A DNA stretch of 14,328 nt from assembly GCA_022704725.1 (NCBI GenBank), contig JAKJFV010000003.1:5209-19536 (forward strand), read 5' to 3'. How positions within the stretch are numbered: the first letter of the stretch is position 1; every line of letters begins with the position of its first letter. This stretch comes from Spirochaetota bacterium. Lineage in GTDB: Bacteria; Spirochaetota; Spirochaetia; Treponematales; Treponemataceae. The notes beneath the pieces were generated by a model. That model was not told the origin of the DNA. It did not search any database and saw only the letters and a list, made by a program, of their open reading frames with translations. Below are positions 7,012 to 13,641 of the stretch, piece by piece. Position numbers and translations under genes: made by a program.

Positions 7012-7392
7012 TTACATGCGGCGTGTTTTTCTGGGGCGGCATCCATTATGGGGAATCGGAGTAACATCTGAAATTGACTTTACCTTTAAACCGAGTGCGC
7101 CAAGAGAACGGACGGCAGATTCGCGTCCTACACCGGGACCCTTAACATACACATGAACTTCACGCAAGCCGTAGTTTACTGCTTTTTGAACCGCAGTTTC
7201 TGCTACTGACTGTGCTGCAAACGGAGTAGATTTTTTTGCTCCGCGGAAGCCTAATCCGCCTGAAGAAGCCCATGACAGAGCATTACCCTTCAGATCGGTA
7301 ATTGTTACAATTGTATTATTGAACGTTGCCTGAATGTAAACATTACCTTCATAAACGCTCTTTTTCTCTTTCCGCTTTTTTACGGTAGCCAC
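7012..7392 (-). CDS. rpsK: 30S ribosomal protein S11 (GTG start)
   Basis: S11 sits on the platform of the small subunit and contacts 16S rRNA near the mRNA exit and E site. The 126-residue protein has QATFNNTIVTITDLKGNALS near the N-terminus, VYVKGPGVGRESAVRSL in the second half and the family ending PHNGCRPRKTRRM. The start codon is GTG at 7392, read as MATVKKRK. It is supported by GGAGG 9 bases upstream and by alignment of the N-terminus with the family, and no ATG lies nearby in frame. It follows rpsM after 24 bases. One of two GTG starts among the ribosomal genes here, the other being rpsQ. Confidence 0.98.
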   Translation of the reverse strand: MATVKKRKEKKSVYEGNVYIQATFNNTIVTITDLKGNALSWASSGGLGFRGAKKSTPFAAQSVAETAVQKAVNYGLREVHVYVKGPGVGRESAVRSLGALGLKVKSISDVTPIPHNGCRPRKTRRM

Positions 7393-7416
7393 GTTACTTT
7401 ACCTCCACCTTACAGA

Positions 7417-7782
7417 TTACTTCTTCTTACCGGCAACGGTCTTTTTCTTACCTTTGCGGGTACGAGAATTAGTACGAGTACGCTGTCCGCGAACAGGCAG
7501 ACCCTTTCTGTGCCGGAGACCCCGGTAACAGCCGATATCCATAAGGCGTTTAATATTAAGACCGATTTCTGTTCTTAAACGGCCCTCTACCTTATATTCC
7601 GCATCAATAAGAGCACGAAGTTCACCAACTTCATCTTGGGAAAGATCATTCATCATACGGTTTGGATCAATTTTTGCTTTCTTGCAGATTTCTTCTGCAG
7701 AAGAGCGTCCAATTCCGTAAATATAGGTCAATGCTACATTGACATGCTTGTTAGGGAGGTCAACTCCCGCAATTCGAGCCAT
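7417..7782 (-). CDS. rpsM: 30S ribosomal protein S13
   Basis: S13 lies in the head of the small subunit, bridges to the large subunit (B1) and touches the P-site tRNA through its basic tail. The 121-residue protein starts MARIAGVDLPNKHVNVALTY, has the helix-two-turn-helix YGIGRSSAEEICKKAKID and the tail YRGLRHRKGLPVRGQRTRTN followed by a Lys-rich end, all as expected. AAGGAG lies about 6 bases ahead of the ATG. It is 21 bases after rpmJ and is the second gene after the long secY-rpmJ gap, so any leader control exerted there would include it. In E. coli the S4 repressor site lies just ahead of this gene; here the 21-base gap leaves no room for it, and the structured segment is ahead of rpmJ. 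Confidence 0.98.
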   Translation of the reverse strand: MARIAGVDLPNKHVNVALTYIYGIGRSSAEEICKKAKIDPNRMMNDLSQDEVGELRALIDAEYKVEGRLRTEIGLNIKRLMDIGCYRGLRHRKGLPVRGQRTRTNSRTRKGKKKTVAGKKK

Positions 7783-7803
7783 CTGATTCTCCTTAAGCTC
7801 TGT

Positions 7804-7917
7804 TTAGCCCTGGCGCTGTTTGTGTTTCGGGTTAGTGCAAACAATCCGGACAATACCGAAACGCTTAATCACCTTACACTTATCGCAAATGGGCTTTACA
7901 CTTGTTCTAACTTTCAT
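7804..7917 (-). CDS. rpmJ: 50S ribosomal protein L36, zinc-binding form
   Basis: L36 is the smallest ribosomal protein and helps order 23S rRNA domains near the GTPase-associated region. The 37-residue product starts MKVRTSVKPICDKCKVIKR and ends PKHKQRQG. Cys11, Cys14, Cys27 and His32 form the expected CCCH zinc site. Two ATGs stand in tandem at 7920 and 7917. The ribosome site AGGGGG (7923-7928) is only 2 bases from the first but 5 from the second, and the second gives the family's usual N-terminus, so 7917 was chosen. It is too short for most length cutoffs. It heads the downstream cluster rpmJ-rpsM-rpsK-rpsD-rpoA-rplQ after a 124-base gap with a strong stem-loop. adk, map and infA, which sit between secY and rpmJ in Bacillus, are absent. 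Confidence 0.97.
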   Translation of the reverse strand: MKVRTSVKPICDKCKVIKRFGIVRIVCTNPKHKQRQG

Positions 7918-7937
7918 CATATCCCCCTGGATAATTC

Positions 7938-8007
7938 ATAGTGTCCAGATACCGAATTCTAGCAAATCGCAATGATTACAATTCGGTATCTTTCTATTAA
8001 ACACTAT
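7938..8007 (-). promoter_or_regulatory. Two-part stem-loop in the secY-rpmJ gap, candidate leader or processing element
   Basis: A perfect 12-bp inverted repeat pairs AGATACCGAATT (7947-7958) with AATTCGGTATCT (7980-7991) around a 21-base loop. Outside it, ATAGTGT (7938-7944) pairs with ACACTAT (8001-8007), leaving an internal loop of 2 and 9 bases. On the minus strand the 3' side continues into GG and then the outer stem, with no T-run, so this is not an ordinary terminator. The structure ends 9 bases before the rpmJ ribosome site. It could be a ribosomal-protein autoregulatory site, an RNase cleavage site that separates the secY and rpmJ messages, or a stabilising 5' end. The pairing is seen directly; the role is inferred. 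Confidence 0.7.
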
Positions 8008-8041
8008 TTTACAAACTTAATCTACAGGTTTTGGTAAAAAC

Positions 8042-9361
8042 CTAGAGGTTTCTTGAGCGAAGTTTACCTTTTTTAACGAGACCGTCATGATGATGCATTT
8101 TAAGTAAAGCTTCTATCTGACTCATTGTATCCAAATCAACACCTACAAGAATCAACAAGGAAGTACCGCCCATCAAAAATGATATTGACTGCGGAAAACC
8201 AAATAAATTCTGTATAATTGTCGGAATGATAGCAATTAATGCAAGATACAAAGAACCCGGCAGCATAAGTCTGTTTAATACTTTCTGCATATATTCTTCC
8301 ATCTTGTCGGTTCTAATTCCGGGAATTGAGCCGCCATTTTCCCGAATATTTTTTGCAATTTCTGTGGGGTTCAGTGTTACCTGTGTATAGAAATAAGCAA
8401 AAAATACTATCAATAAAACTTGTAGAATGTTATACCATATACCTGTCGGTGTTAAAAATGCCGCAAGTTTACCAAGCCAGCGGATATTTCCTCCAAAACT
8501 TGTTGCAAGCTGCAGCGGAAACTGTAAAAAGGACGAAGCAAAGATGACAGGAATAACCCCTGACGGATTGATTTTGAACGGTATATAAGTACTCTGACCG
8601 CCATACATCTTTCTTCCAATAACACGCTTTGCATAGTGAACAGGAATTTTTCTCTGACCCTGCTGTTCATAAACAACAAGAGCAACAATTCCAACAAACA
8701 TGATAAGAACAACTATAACGAAAACAACATTAATTTCATCATTCTTTACCATGCGGCCGAGTTCCCAAACTGCAGAGGGAAGACGTGCGACAATACCGGC
8801 AAAAATCAGCATAGATATACCATTACCAATTCCGCGGGATGTTATCTGCTCGCCTAACCAGATAGTAATCATAGTACCGGTTGTTACCGTTACCATTATA
8901 ATAGCTCTAAAGAGCCATGTATTACTAATTATAATTGCATTTGGAATACTCTGTGCATATGCATAAACAGCAAGTGACTGAATTAAACAGACAAATACAG
9001 TTCCAATTCGTGTCCATGATTGAACTTTTTTCTGGCCGCCGTCTTCCTGTGCAATTTTCTTTAATGACGGGAAGATAATTAAGGCCAGCTGCATAATAAT
9101 CTGGGTTGATATATAAGGCATTACACCCAACATAAACACAGAAAAATTAGAGAAAGCACCACCGGCGAAAAAGTCCATGTAATCTACGAATGCATTACCT
9201 TTTGTCAGTGATTCAAAATAAGCTGTCAAAGCCTGGGCATTAATGCCGGGAATCGTCAACACACTACCAAAGCGGTATACTGCGAGAACAATGAAGGTAA
9301 AAAGAATTCTTTCACGTAATTCTTTAACCTTAAACATATTTACAATAGGATTATTTGCCAT
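8042..9361 (-). CDS. secY: Preprotein translocase channel subunit SecY
   Basis: SecY forms the protein-conducting pore of the Sec translocon in the cytoplasmic membrane with SecE and SecG, fed by SecA or the ribosome. The 439-residue protein has the expected ten membrane segments. Landmarks are VYRFGSVLTIPGINAQAL at the first segment and plug side, SRGIGNGISMLIFAGI in the middle, FKINPSGVIPVIFASSFLQF at segment seven, and the large cytoplasmic loop ending in TEIAKNIRENGGSIPGIR. The C-terminus carries SQIEALLKMHHHDG, a typical C-tail. The start ATG is 17 bases after rplO. The TAG stop is followed by 124 bases without a gene, the only sizeable gap inside the ribosomal transcript. Confidence 0.99.
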   Translation of the reverse strand: MANNPIVNMFKVKELRERILFTFIVLAVYRFGSVLTIPGINAQALTAYFESLTKGNAFVDYMDFFAGGAFSNFSVFMLGVMPYISTQIIMQLALIIFPSLKKIAQEDGGQKKVQSWTRIGTVFVCLIQSLAVYAYAQSIPNAIIISNTWLFRAIIMVTVTTGTMITIWLGEQITSRGIGNGISMLIFAGIVARLPSAVWELGRMVKNDEINVVFVIVVLIMFVGIVALVVYEQQGQRKIPVHYAKRVIGRKMYGGQSTYIPFKINPSGVIPVIFASSFLQFPLQLATSFGGNIRWLGKLAAFLTPTGIWYNILQVLLIVFFAYFYTQVTLNPTEIAKNIRENGGSIPGIRTDKMEEYMQKVLNRLMLPGSLYLALIAIIPTIIQNLFGFPQSISFLMGGTSLLILVGVDLDTMSQIEALLKMHHHDGLVKKGKLRSRNL

Positions 9362-9378
9362 GTCGTATTCTCGCTCCG

Positions 9379-9831
9379 CTACTCGTTAGAAACAGTAACT
9401 GTTCCGCCGGCTTTTTCGATTTTCTCCTTCGCAGAAGCAGAAATCTTGTCGACATTAATGGTTAGTTTTTTTGTAACATTACCATCACCAAGGATTTTAA
9501 CCAATGATCTAGCTTTTTTAAGAATACCTTTTTTAATCAAGGATTCTTTATCAACTGTCTCACCGCTTTCATATTTTGCTTCAATCTCTGTAAGATTAAA
9601 TACAGAATATTCTTCTTTAAACGGATAATTGGAAAAACCTCTATGAGCAATACGACGGTACAAAGGCATCTGACCGCCTTCGAATCCTACATATACCTTA
9701 CCGCCGGAACGGGACTGCTGTCCCTTATTTCCGCGGCCGGCAGTAGTACCGAGTCCGGATGATGAACCGCGTCCAACAATCCGTTTCTTCTTATTAGCAC
9801 CTTCTGGTGCAGTGAGAACAAAATCTGACAT
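9379..9831 (-). CDS. rplO: 50S ribosomal protein L15
   Basis: L15 is a late-assembling large-subunit protein with a long N-terminal arm buried in 23S rRNA. The 150-residue protein shows the Gly/Arg-rich arm (RIVGRGSSSGLGTTAGRGNK, about 18-37), then QQSRSGGKVYVGFEGGQMPL and RIAHRGFSNYPFKEEY, and a C-terminal globular part ending AGGTVTVSNE. The ATG shares one base with the TGA stop of rpmD (TGATG), so translation is probably coupled. secY follows after 17 bases. Length is in the normal range and nothing is missing. Confidence 0.98.
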   Translation of the reverse strand: MSDFVLTAPEGANKKKRIVGRGSSSGLGTTAGRGNKGQQSRSGGKVYVGFEGGQMPLYRRIAHRGFSNYPFKEEYSVFNLTEIEAKYESGETVDKESLIKKGILKKARSLVKILGDGNVTKKLTINVDKISASAKEKIEKAGGTVTVSNE

Positions 9832-10022
9832 CAGTTCATCTCCTCATACTTAACTAAGTGTGAAACAGATGCGATCATTCCCATAACGCAGGGATTAATA
9901 TCATGTTCTACACTTGAATTAATTTTTTTAAGACCAAGACAACGGACGGTTGCACATTTTGCAGGCTTTTGTCCGATTGTACTCTTAATCAAAGTAACTT
10001 TAATTTTTTTACTCTTTGCCAT
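9831..10022 (-). CDS. rpmD: 50S ribosomal protein L30
   Basis: L30 is a small non-essential-type large-subunit protein found in many but not all bacteria. The 63-residue product begins MAKSKKIKVTLIKSTIGQKP and continues ATVRCLGLKKINSSVEHDIN, the typical L30 signature, with a short extra C-terminal stretch ending YEEMN. The frame also holds an ATG 12 bases further upstream at 10034, inside rpsE, but TGGGGT lies about 6 bases before ATG 10022 and the resulting N-terminus fits the family, so that start was chosen. It lies 2 bases after rpsE and overlaps rplO by one base. Confidence 0.96.
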   Translation of the reverse strand: MAKSKKIKVTLIKSTIGQKPAKCATVRCLGLKKINSSVEHDINPCVMGMIASVSHLVKYEEMN

Positions 10023-10024
10023 GG

Positions 10025-10537
10025 TTAACCCCATATGTCTTTCAGAGCTTTACCTCTGTTTTTAGCCACAACGCGGATATCCATCAGATTCTTAACAGCA
10101 TTAAAAGTTGCACGAACAACGTTTACCGGTGCGTTAGAACCTAAAGATTTTGACATAACGTCAGTAGCGCCTGCAGCTTCAAGGATGGCACGTACAGGAC
10201 CGCCTGCAATAATTCCGGTACCGGAACATGCAGGAAGAAGAAGTACGGAAGAACTCTTGTAATCAGCTTGAATTTCGTGAGGTATTGTACCATTTTTTAA
10301 AGGTACATTCACTAAATTTCTTTTTGCTTTATCAATGCTCTTTCGGATTGCTTCTGTAACATCGTTGGCCTTGCCGAAGCCGAAACCAACTCTGCCTTTT
10401 TTATCACCAACTACAGTTAGTGCTGAAAAAGAAAATCTTCGTCCGCCCTTTACTACTTTAGCAGTACGGTTTAACTTGATTAATTTTTCAACAAATTCTT
10501 TAGGCTGGTCTTTGTCATTATTTCTCTGGTGATACAT
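10025..10537 (-). CDS. rpsE: 30S ribosomal protein S5
   Basis: S5 lines the mRNA entry and helps decoding accuracy; its N-terminal loop is the classic site of spectinomycin resistance changes. The 170-residue protein has the double-stranded-RNA-binding-like domain with KVVKGGRRFSFSALTVVGD at about 27-45 and GRVGFGFGKANDVTEAIRK following. The C-terminal domain contains ACSGTGIIAGGPVRAILEAA and SLGSNAPVNVVRATFNA. The spectinomycin loop looks like the ordinary bacterial sequence, with no deletion seen. The ATG at 10537 is 8 bases after rplR; the N-terminus (MYHQRNNDKDQPKEF) is short and polar, as is common. Confidence 0.98.
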   Translation of the reverse strand: MYHQRNNDKDQPKEFVEKLIKLNRTAKVVKGGRRFSFSALTVVGDKKGRVGFGFGKANDVTEAIRKSIDKAKRNLVNVPLKNGTIPHEIQADYKSSSVLLLPACSGTGIIAGGPVRAILEAAGATDVMSKSLGSNAPVNVVRATFNAVKNLMDIRVVAKNRGKALKDIWG

Positions 10538-10545
10538 AGCTACTC

Positions 10546-10908
10546 CTAGAATACTATTCCGGCTTTACGAGTGCCGTCTGCAAGTGCCTTCACTACACCA
10601 TGGTAGAGATAACCATTTCGATCAAAAACCACAGAAGTGATTTTTTTCTCTGTTAGGCGCTTGCCCATTTCTTCACCTAATTTCGCAGCACCTTCAGTAT
10701 TCGGCTTCATTGAAGCAAATTCCTTTTCGAGTGTGGAAATTGCAGCAAGTGTTTTTCCGGCATCGTCATCTATAACCTGCACGTATAAGTTACAGTTACT
10801 GCGTGTAACCGTCATGCGGGGACGTTCTGCAGTACCATGCAAGCGCTTGCGGATGTGAATCTTTCTCTTAAGACGTTTTCTGTCTTTGTCATTAAGTTTT
10901 TTGAACAT
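10546..10908 (-). CDS. rplR: 50S ribosomal protein L18
   Basis: L18 binds 5S rRNA and helps dock it on the large subunit together with L5, whose gene is a few positions upstream in the same operon. The 120-residue protein has the basic N-terminus KRLKRKIHIRKRLHGTAERP and the core VTRSNCNLYVQVIDDDAGKT. It then has VVFDRNGYLYHGVVKALADG and the family ending ARKAGIVF-like (TRKAGIVF). The ATG at 10908 follows rplF by 12 bases. Length is normal. Confidence 0.98.
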   Translation of the reverse strand: MFKKLNDKDRKRLKRKIHIRKRLHGTAERPRMTVTRSNCNLYVQVIDDDAGKTLAAISTLEKEFASMKPNTEGAAKLGEEMGKRLTEKKITSVVFDRNGYLYHGVVKALADGTRKAGIVF

Positions 10909-10920
10909 ATTTCTTCACCC

Positions 10921-11460
10921 TTATTTGACGCCGGATTTTCCGACTTTCCTTCTGATGGTTTCGTTATCGTAGCGAATACCCTTTCCTTTATAAGGTTCAG
11001 GTTTTCTTAACTTACGAATCTCTGCTGCATATTCTCCAACAGCCTGCTTATCGATACCGGAAATAATTATTTTTCCCTGATTATCTGCAGTAACTGTCAG
11101 GTTTTCGGGAATACCTGCAATAAAATCATTGGAATAACCAAGATTCAGAACAAGCAGTTTTCCCTGAACTTCAGCACGGAAACCAACACCATTAATAATC
11201 AATGTTTTTGTATAACCTGTTGTTACTCCGGTTACCATATTACTGATTAAACTTCTATACAAACCATGTGCTGAACGCGCCGGTTTTGTATCATTAACTC
11301 TTGAAACTACAACATGATTATTTTCGATCTTAATTTCTACAAGATCATTATAATCCTGAGTAAGCTTACCCTTAGGACCTTCAACAGTGATCAAACCGGA
11401 TGCAGCTGTAATTTTTACTCCCGCTGGTACTGCTACGGGAAGCTTGCCTATTCTAGACAT
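10921..11460 (-). CDS. rplF: 50S ribosomal protein L6
   Basis: L6 lies near the base of the L7/L12 stalk and the sarcin-ricin loop, where elongation factors act. The 179-residue protein has the two repeated domains of the family: the first begins MSRIGKLPVAVPAGVKI and includes VEGPKGKL, and the second includes GVGFRAEVQGKLLVLNLGYS and ends with the signature KPEPYKGKGIRYDNETIRRK followed by VGKSGVK. Length is typical (about 175-180). It starts 12 bases after rpsH with a GGAG-type ribosome site and is followed by rplR after 12 bases. Confidence 0.99.
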   Translation of the reverse strand: MSRIGKLPVAVPAGVKITAASGLITVEGPKGKLTQDYNDLVEIKIENNHVVVSRVNDTKPARSAHGLYRSLISNMVTGVTTGYTKTLIINGVGFRAEVQGKLLVLNLGYSNDFIAGIPENLTVTADNQGKIIISGIDKQAVGEYAAEIRKLRKPEPYKGKGIRYDNETIRRKVGKSGVK

Positions 11461-11472
11461 AAGATTCTCCTA

Positions 11473-11871
11473 TTACCAAACGGTGCAGATTAATTCGCCG
11501 CCAACCATCTTTTCACTGGCTTTTTTACCTGTAGTAACGCCTAAAGATGTTGATACAATAACTGTTCCGTATCCATTATAAACACGGGGCAGATCCTTAT
11601 AACCGGAATATACACGGCGACCTGGTGTAGAAATCTTTTGCAAACCATGTATTACAGGGGTGTTTTCTTCATCGTACTTTAAGAAAATACGAATAACATT
11701 AACACCGTCCTGATTAACCTTTTTAAAATTTTTGATATAACCTTCGGTCTTCAGAATTTTCACGATTTCCAACTTGAGTTTGGAAGTAGATACGTCTACC
11801 TTTTCGTGGCGGGCCATAGCCGCATTCCGTACCTTTGTAAGCATATCTGCTATGGGGTCTGAAACGCTCAT
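11473..11871 (-). CDS. rpsH: 30S ribosomal protein S8
   Basis: S8 is an early 16S rRNA binding protein for the central domain. In E. coli it also represses the spc operon at the rplX-rplE junction. The 132-residue protein begins MSVSDPIADMLTKVRNAAMA and ends with the conserved C-terminal RNA-binding part: GTVIVSTSLGVTTGKKASEK followed by MVGGELICTVW. The family normally reads STSKG and REAR here, so small side-chain differences are present, but the fold is clear. It lies 16 bases after rpsN. The E. coli-type operator has no intergenic space at rplX-rplE in this genome. Confidence 0.98.
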   Translation of the reverse strand: MSVSDPIADMLTKVRNAAMARHEKVDVSTSKLKLEIVKILKTEGYIKNFKKVNQDGVNVIRIFLKYDEENTPVIHGLQKISTPGRRVYSGYKDLPRVYNGYGTVIVSTSLGVTTGKKASEKMVGGELICTVW

Positions 11872-11887
11872 ATTTTACTCCTACCTC

Positions 11888-12073
11888 TTACCAGCTGGAC
11901 TTTGTGACACCTGGTATCAGGCCTTCACTTGCTAACTTACGAAAACATACACGACACATCTTGTACTTTCGTAAGTATCCACGGGGGCGTCCGCATACAT
12001 GACATCGGTTATATTTCCGTGTGCTGTATTTAGGGGTGCGGTTTGCCTTAATAATCATTGATTTTTTAGCCAT
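11888..12073 (-). CDS. rpsN: 30S ribosomal protein S14, zinc-binding short form
   Basis: S14 lies in the head of the small subunit near the A site. This 61-residue version is the short C+ (type Z) form: Cys24, Cys27, Cys40 and Cys43 form the zinc ribbon in RCHVCGRPRG and KMCRVCFRKL, and the protein ends PGVTKSSW as in other type Z proteins. The long zinc-free form of E. coli is about 100 residues. Many bacteria keep both forms and use the zinc-free one under zinc starvation; a second copy is not in this window. It is 11 bases after rplE, in the usual spc position. Confidence 0.98.
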   Translation of the reverse strand: MAKKSMIIKANRTPKYSTRKYNRCHVCGRPRGYLRKYKMCRVCFRKLASEGLIPGVTKSSW

Positions 12074-12084
12074 GAACTCCTACC

Positions 12085-12636
12085 TTACTTTTTGAAGGGC
12101 ATTCCAAACTTGGTAAGAAGAGCACGGGCATCATTATCAGTGAGAGCACTGGTTACGATGTTTATATTCAAACCGGCAACTCTTTCGATCTTGTCGAAAT
12201 CAATTTCCGGAAAAATAATTTGCTCAGTAATACCAAGAGAATAATTCCCATGTCCATCAAAGCCATTTGCCTTGATACCGCGGAAATCTTTAACGCGAGG
12301 TAATGCAACATTGATCAAGCGATCAAGGAACTCATACATCTGAGTGCCTCTTAATGTTACCATTACACCAACTTCATTGCCCTCTCTAAGTTTGAAGTTC
12401 GCAATACTTTTTCTTGCCTTGGTCTTCACAGCCTTCTGACCTGTTATTGCTGTTAGGTCAGTTACTGCGGCGTCAAGGAGTTTCTTATTTGCGAGAGCTT
12501 CACCCACGCCCATGCTGACTACCACTTTTTTTACAGCTGGTACCTGCATGACGGACTTATAACCAAGCTCTTTAAAGAGCTCAGGGGCGATTGTGTCCTT
12601 ATAGACTTTCTTAAGCCGGGGAACGTAATTACTCAT
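12085..12636 (-). CDS. rplE: 50S ribosomal protein L5
   Basis: L5 binds 5S rRNA and forms the B1b bridge to the small subunit. The 183-residue product begins MSNYVPRLKKVYKDTIAPEL and includes GQKAVKTKARKSIANFKLRE, FDGHGNYSLGITEQIIFPEI and the C-terminal NDARALLTKFGMPF, all typical. The frame is open to an ATG at 12654, but that would add six residues lying inside rplX with no ribosome site. ATG 12636 has GGAG 10 bases upstream and the family N-terminus, so it was chosen. Its ATG shares one base with the TAA of rplX (TAATG), which points to translational coupling. Confidence 0.98.
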   Translation of the reverse strand: MSNYVPRLKKVYKDTIAPELFKELGYKSVMQVPAVKKVVVSMGVGEALANKKLLDAAVTDLTAITGQKAVKTKARKSIANFKLREGNEVGVMVTLRGTQMYEFLDRLINVALPRVKDFRGIKANGFDGHGNYSLGITEQIIFPEIDFDKIERVAGLNINIVTSALTDNDARALLTKFGMPFKK

Positions 12637-12950
12637 TATAGTGTGTCTCCACATTTACGGCAGACTCTAGTTTTTTTGTCGCCGTCGAGTTTATAACCAA
12701 TTCTAGTAGGTCCGCATTTTTTGCAGACAATAGCTACATTAGAAATATTCAAGGGAGCTTCAATTTCTGCTATTCCGCCGCGATCCTGCTGATTTCGTTT
12801 TTTCATTGCTTTCTTTACAAGGTTAACACCTGCAACAATAACTCTGTCCTTGTCGCGGATAACACGAACTACAGATCCGCGCTTTCCCTTGTCTTTACCT
12901 GCAATTACTTCTACAGTGTCGTCCTTACGGATCTTGAACTTCTTTTCCAT
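12636..12950 (-). CDS. rplX: 50S ribosomal protein L24 with C-terminal four-cysteine motif
   Basis: L24 is an assembly initiator that binds the 5' end of 23S rRNA beside the peptide exit. The 104-residue protein has the KOW motif in VIAGKDKGKRGSVVRVIRDK (about 15-34) and the segment VNLVKKAMKKRNQQDRGGI. The C-terminal part has two CxxC pairs, Cys76/Cys79 and Cys97/Cys100, separated by 17 residues, a likely zinc knuckle. This motif occurs in L24 of many bacteria but not in E. coli. The start is 27 bases after rplN with AAGGAG upstream, and the stop overlaps rplE by one base. Confidence 0.98.
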   Translation of the reverse strand: MEKKFKIRKDDTVEVIAGKDKGKRGSVVRVIRDKDRVIVAGVNLVKKAMKKRNQQDRGGIAEIEAPLNISNVAIVCKKCGPTRIGYKLDGDKKTRVCRKCGDTL

Positions 12951-12977
12951 ACTGTCAATTCTCCTTAAGAACTATAA

Positions 12978-13346
12978 TTAAAGAACTTCCGGTGCGAGGG
13001 AAACAATTTTCATGTAATCCATATCGCGAAGTTCACGGGCTACAGGGCCGAAAACGCGTTTACCTTTTGGATTTTTATTTGCATCAATGATAACGCATGC
13101 ATTATCATCAAAGCGAATATAGGTTCCATCAGGTCTGCGGTATTCTTTAGAAATACGCACAATAACAGCTTTTTCAATTGCACCTTTTTTAATAGTAGAT
13201 GTAGGAATGGAATCCTTAACAGCTACAACAATCACGTCGCCAATACTGGCATACCTGCGGTGTGATCCGCCGATAACTTTGATACACTGAACAGTTTTTG
13301 CTCCAGAGTTATCAGCAACGTTCAAATATGTCTGCATCTGAATCAT
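12978..13346 (-). CDS. rplN: 50S ribosomal protein L14
   Basis: L14 lies at the subunit interface of the large subunit and is the binding site for the silencing factor RsfS. The 122-residue protein is of exact family length. It begins MIQMQTYLNVADNSGAKTVQ and has DVIVVAVKDSIPTSTIKKGA, then VIVRISKEYRRPDGTYIRFD and the ending KIVSLAPEVL. GAGGAGG lies 5 bases ahead of the ATG. In E. coli it is the first gene of the spc operon with its own promoter; here it lies only 12 bases after rpsQ, so there is no room for a separate promoter outside coding sequence. Confidence 0.99.
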   Translation of the reverse strand: MIQMQTYLNVADNSGAKTVQCIKVIGGSHRRYASIGDVIVVAVKDSIPTSTIKKGAIEKAVIVRISKEYRRPDGTYIRFDDNACVIIDANKNPKGKRVFGPVARELRDMDYMKIVSLAPEVL

Positions 13347-13358
13347 AGCATCCTCCTC

Positions 13359-13631
13359 TTATTTAGCTCGTTCAATGACTTCTGCAAGTCTCCAGCATTT
13401 ATCTTTGCTGACAGGTCTGCATTCCACGATTTTAACTTTATCACCTGCATGGGCATCATTAAGTTCATCATGGGCCTTGTATTTTTTGACACTCGTAACA
13501 TACTTTTTATAAAGTCTATGCAGTTTTTTTGTTGTGATGGATACAACAATGGTTTTATCCATTTTGTCGCTGGTCACCACACCAACAAAAGAGCGCTTAG
13601 CACCTTTAGCTTGAACGGTTTGTTCTTCCAC
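13359..13631 (-). CDS. rpsQ: 30S ribosomal protein S17 (GTG start)
   Basis: S17 is an early 16S rRNA binding protein of the 5' domain. The 90-residue protein has the family core RSFVGVVTSDKMDKTIVVSI, then HRLYKKYVTSVKKYKAHDEL, and KVKIVECRPVSKDKCWRLAE near the end. The start is GTG at 13631 with AGGAG 7 bases upstream, giving MEEQTVQAKGAK before the core. A few residues of N-terminal extension of this type are common. It lies 10 bases after rpmC and 12 bases before rplN. Confidence 0.97.
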   Translation of the reverse strand: MEEQTVQAKGAKRSFVGVVTSDKMDKTIVVSITTKKLHRLYKKYVTSVKKYKAHDELNDAHAGDKVKIVECRPVSKDKCWRLAEVIERAK

Positions 13632-13641
13632 GGGTCAGCTC

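Noticed and set aside
13343..13549. Minus-strand open frame of 68 residues overlapping rpsQ
   Set aside because: It is a different frame of rpsQ with no ribosome site or family match; rpsQ is conserved and in its standard place.
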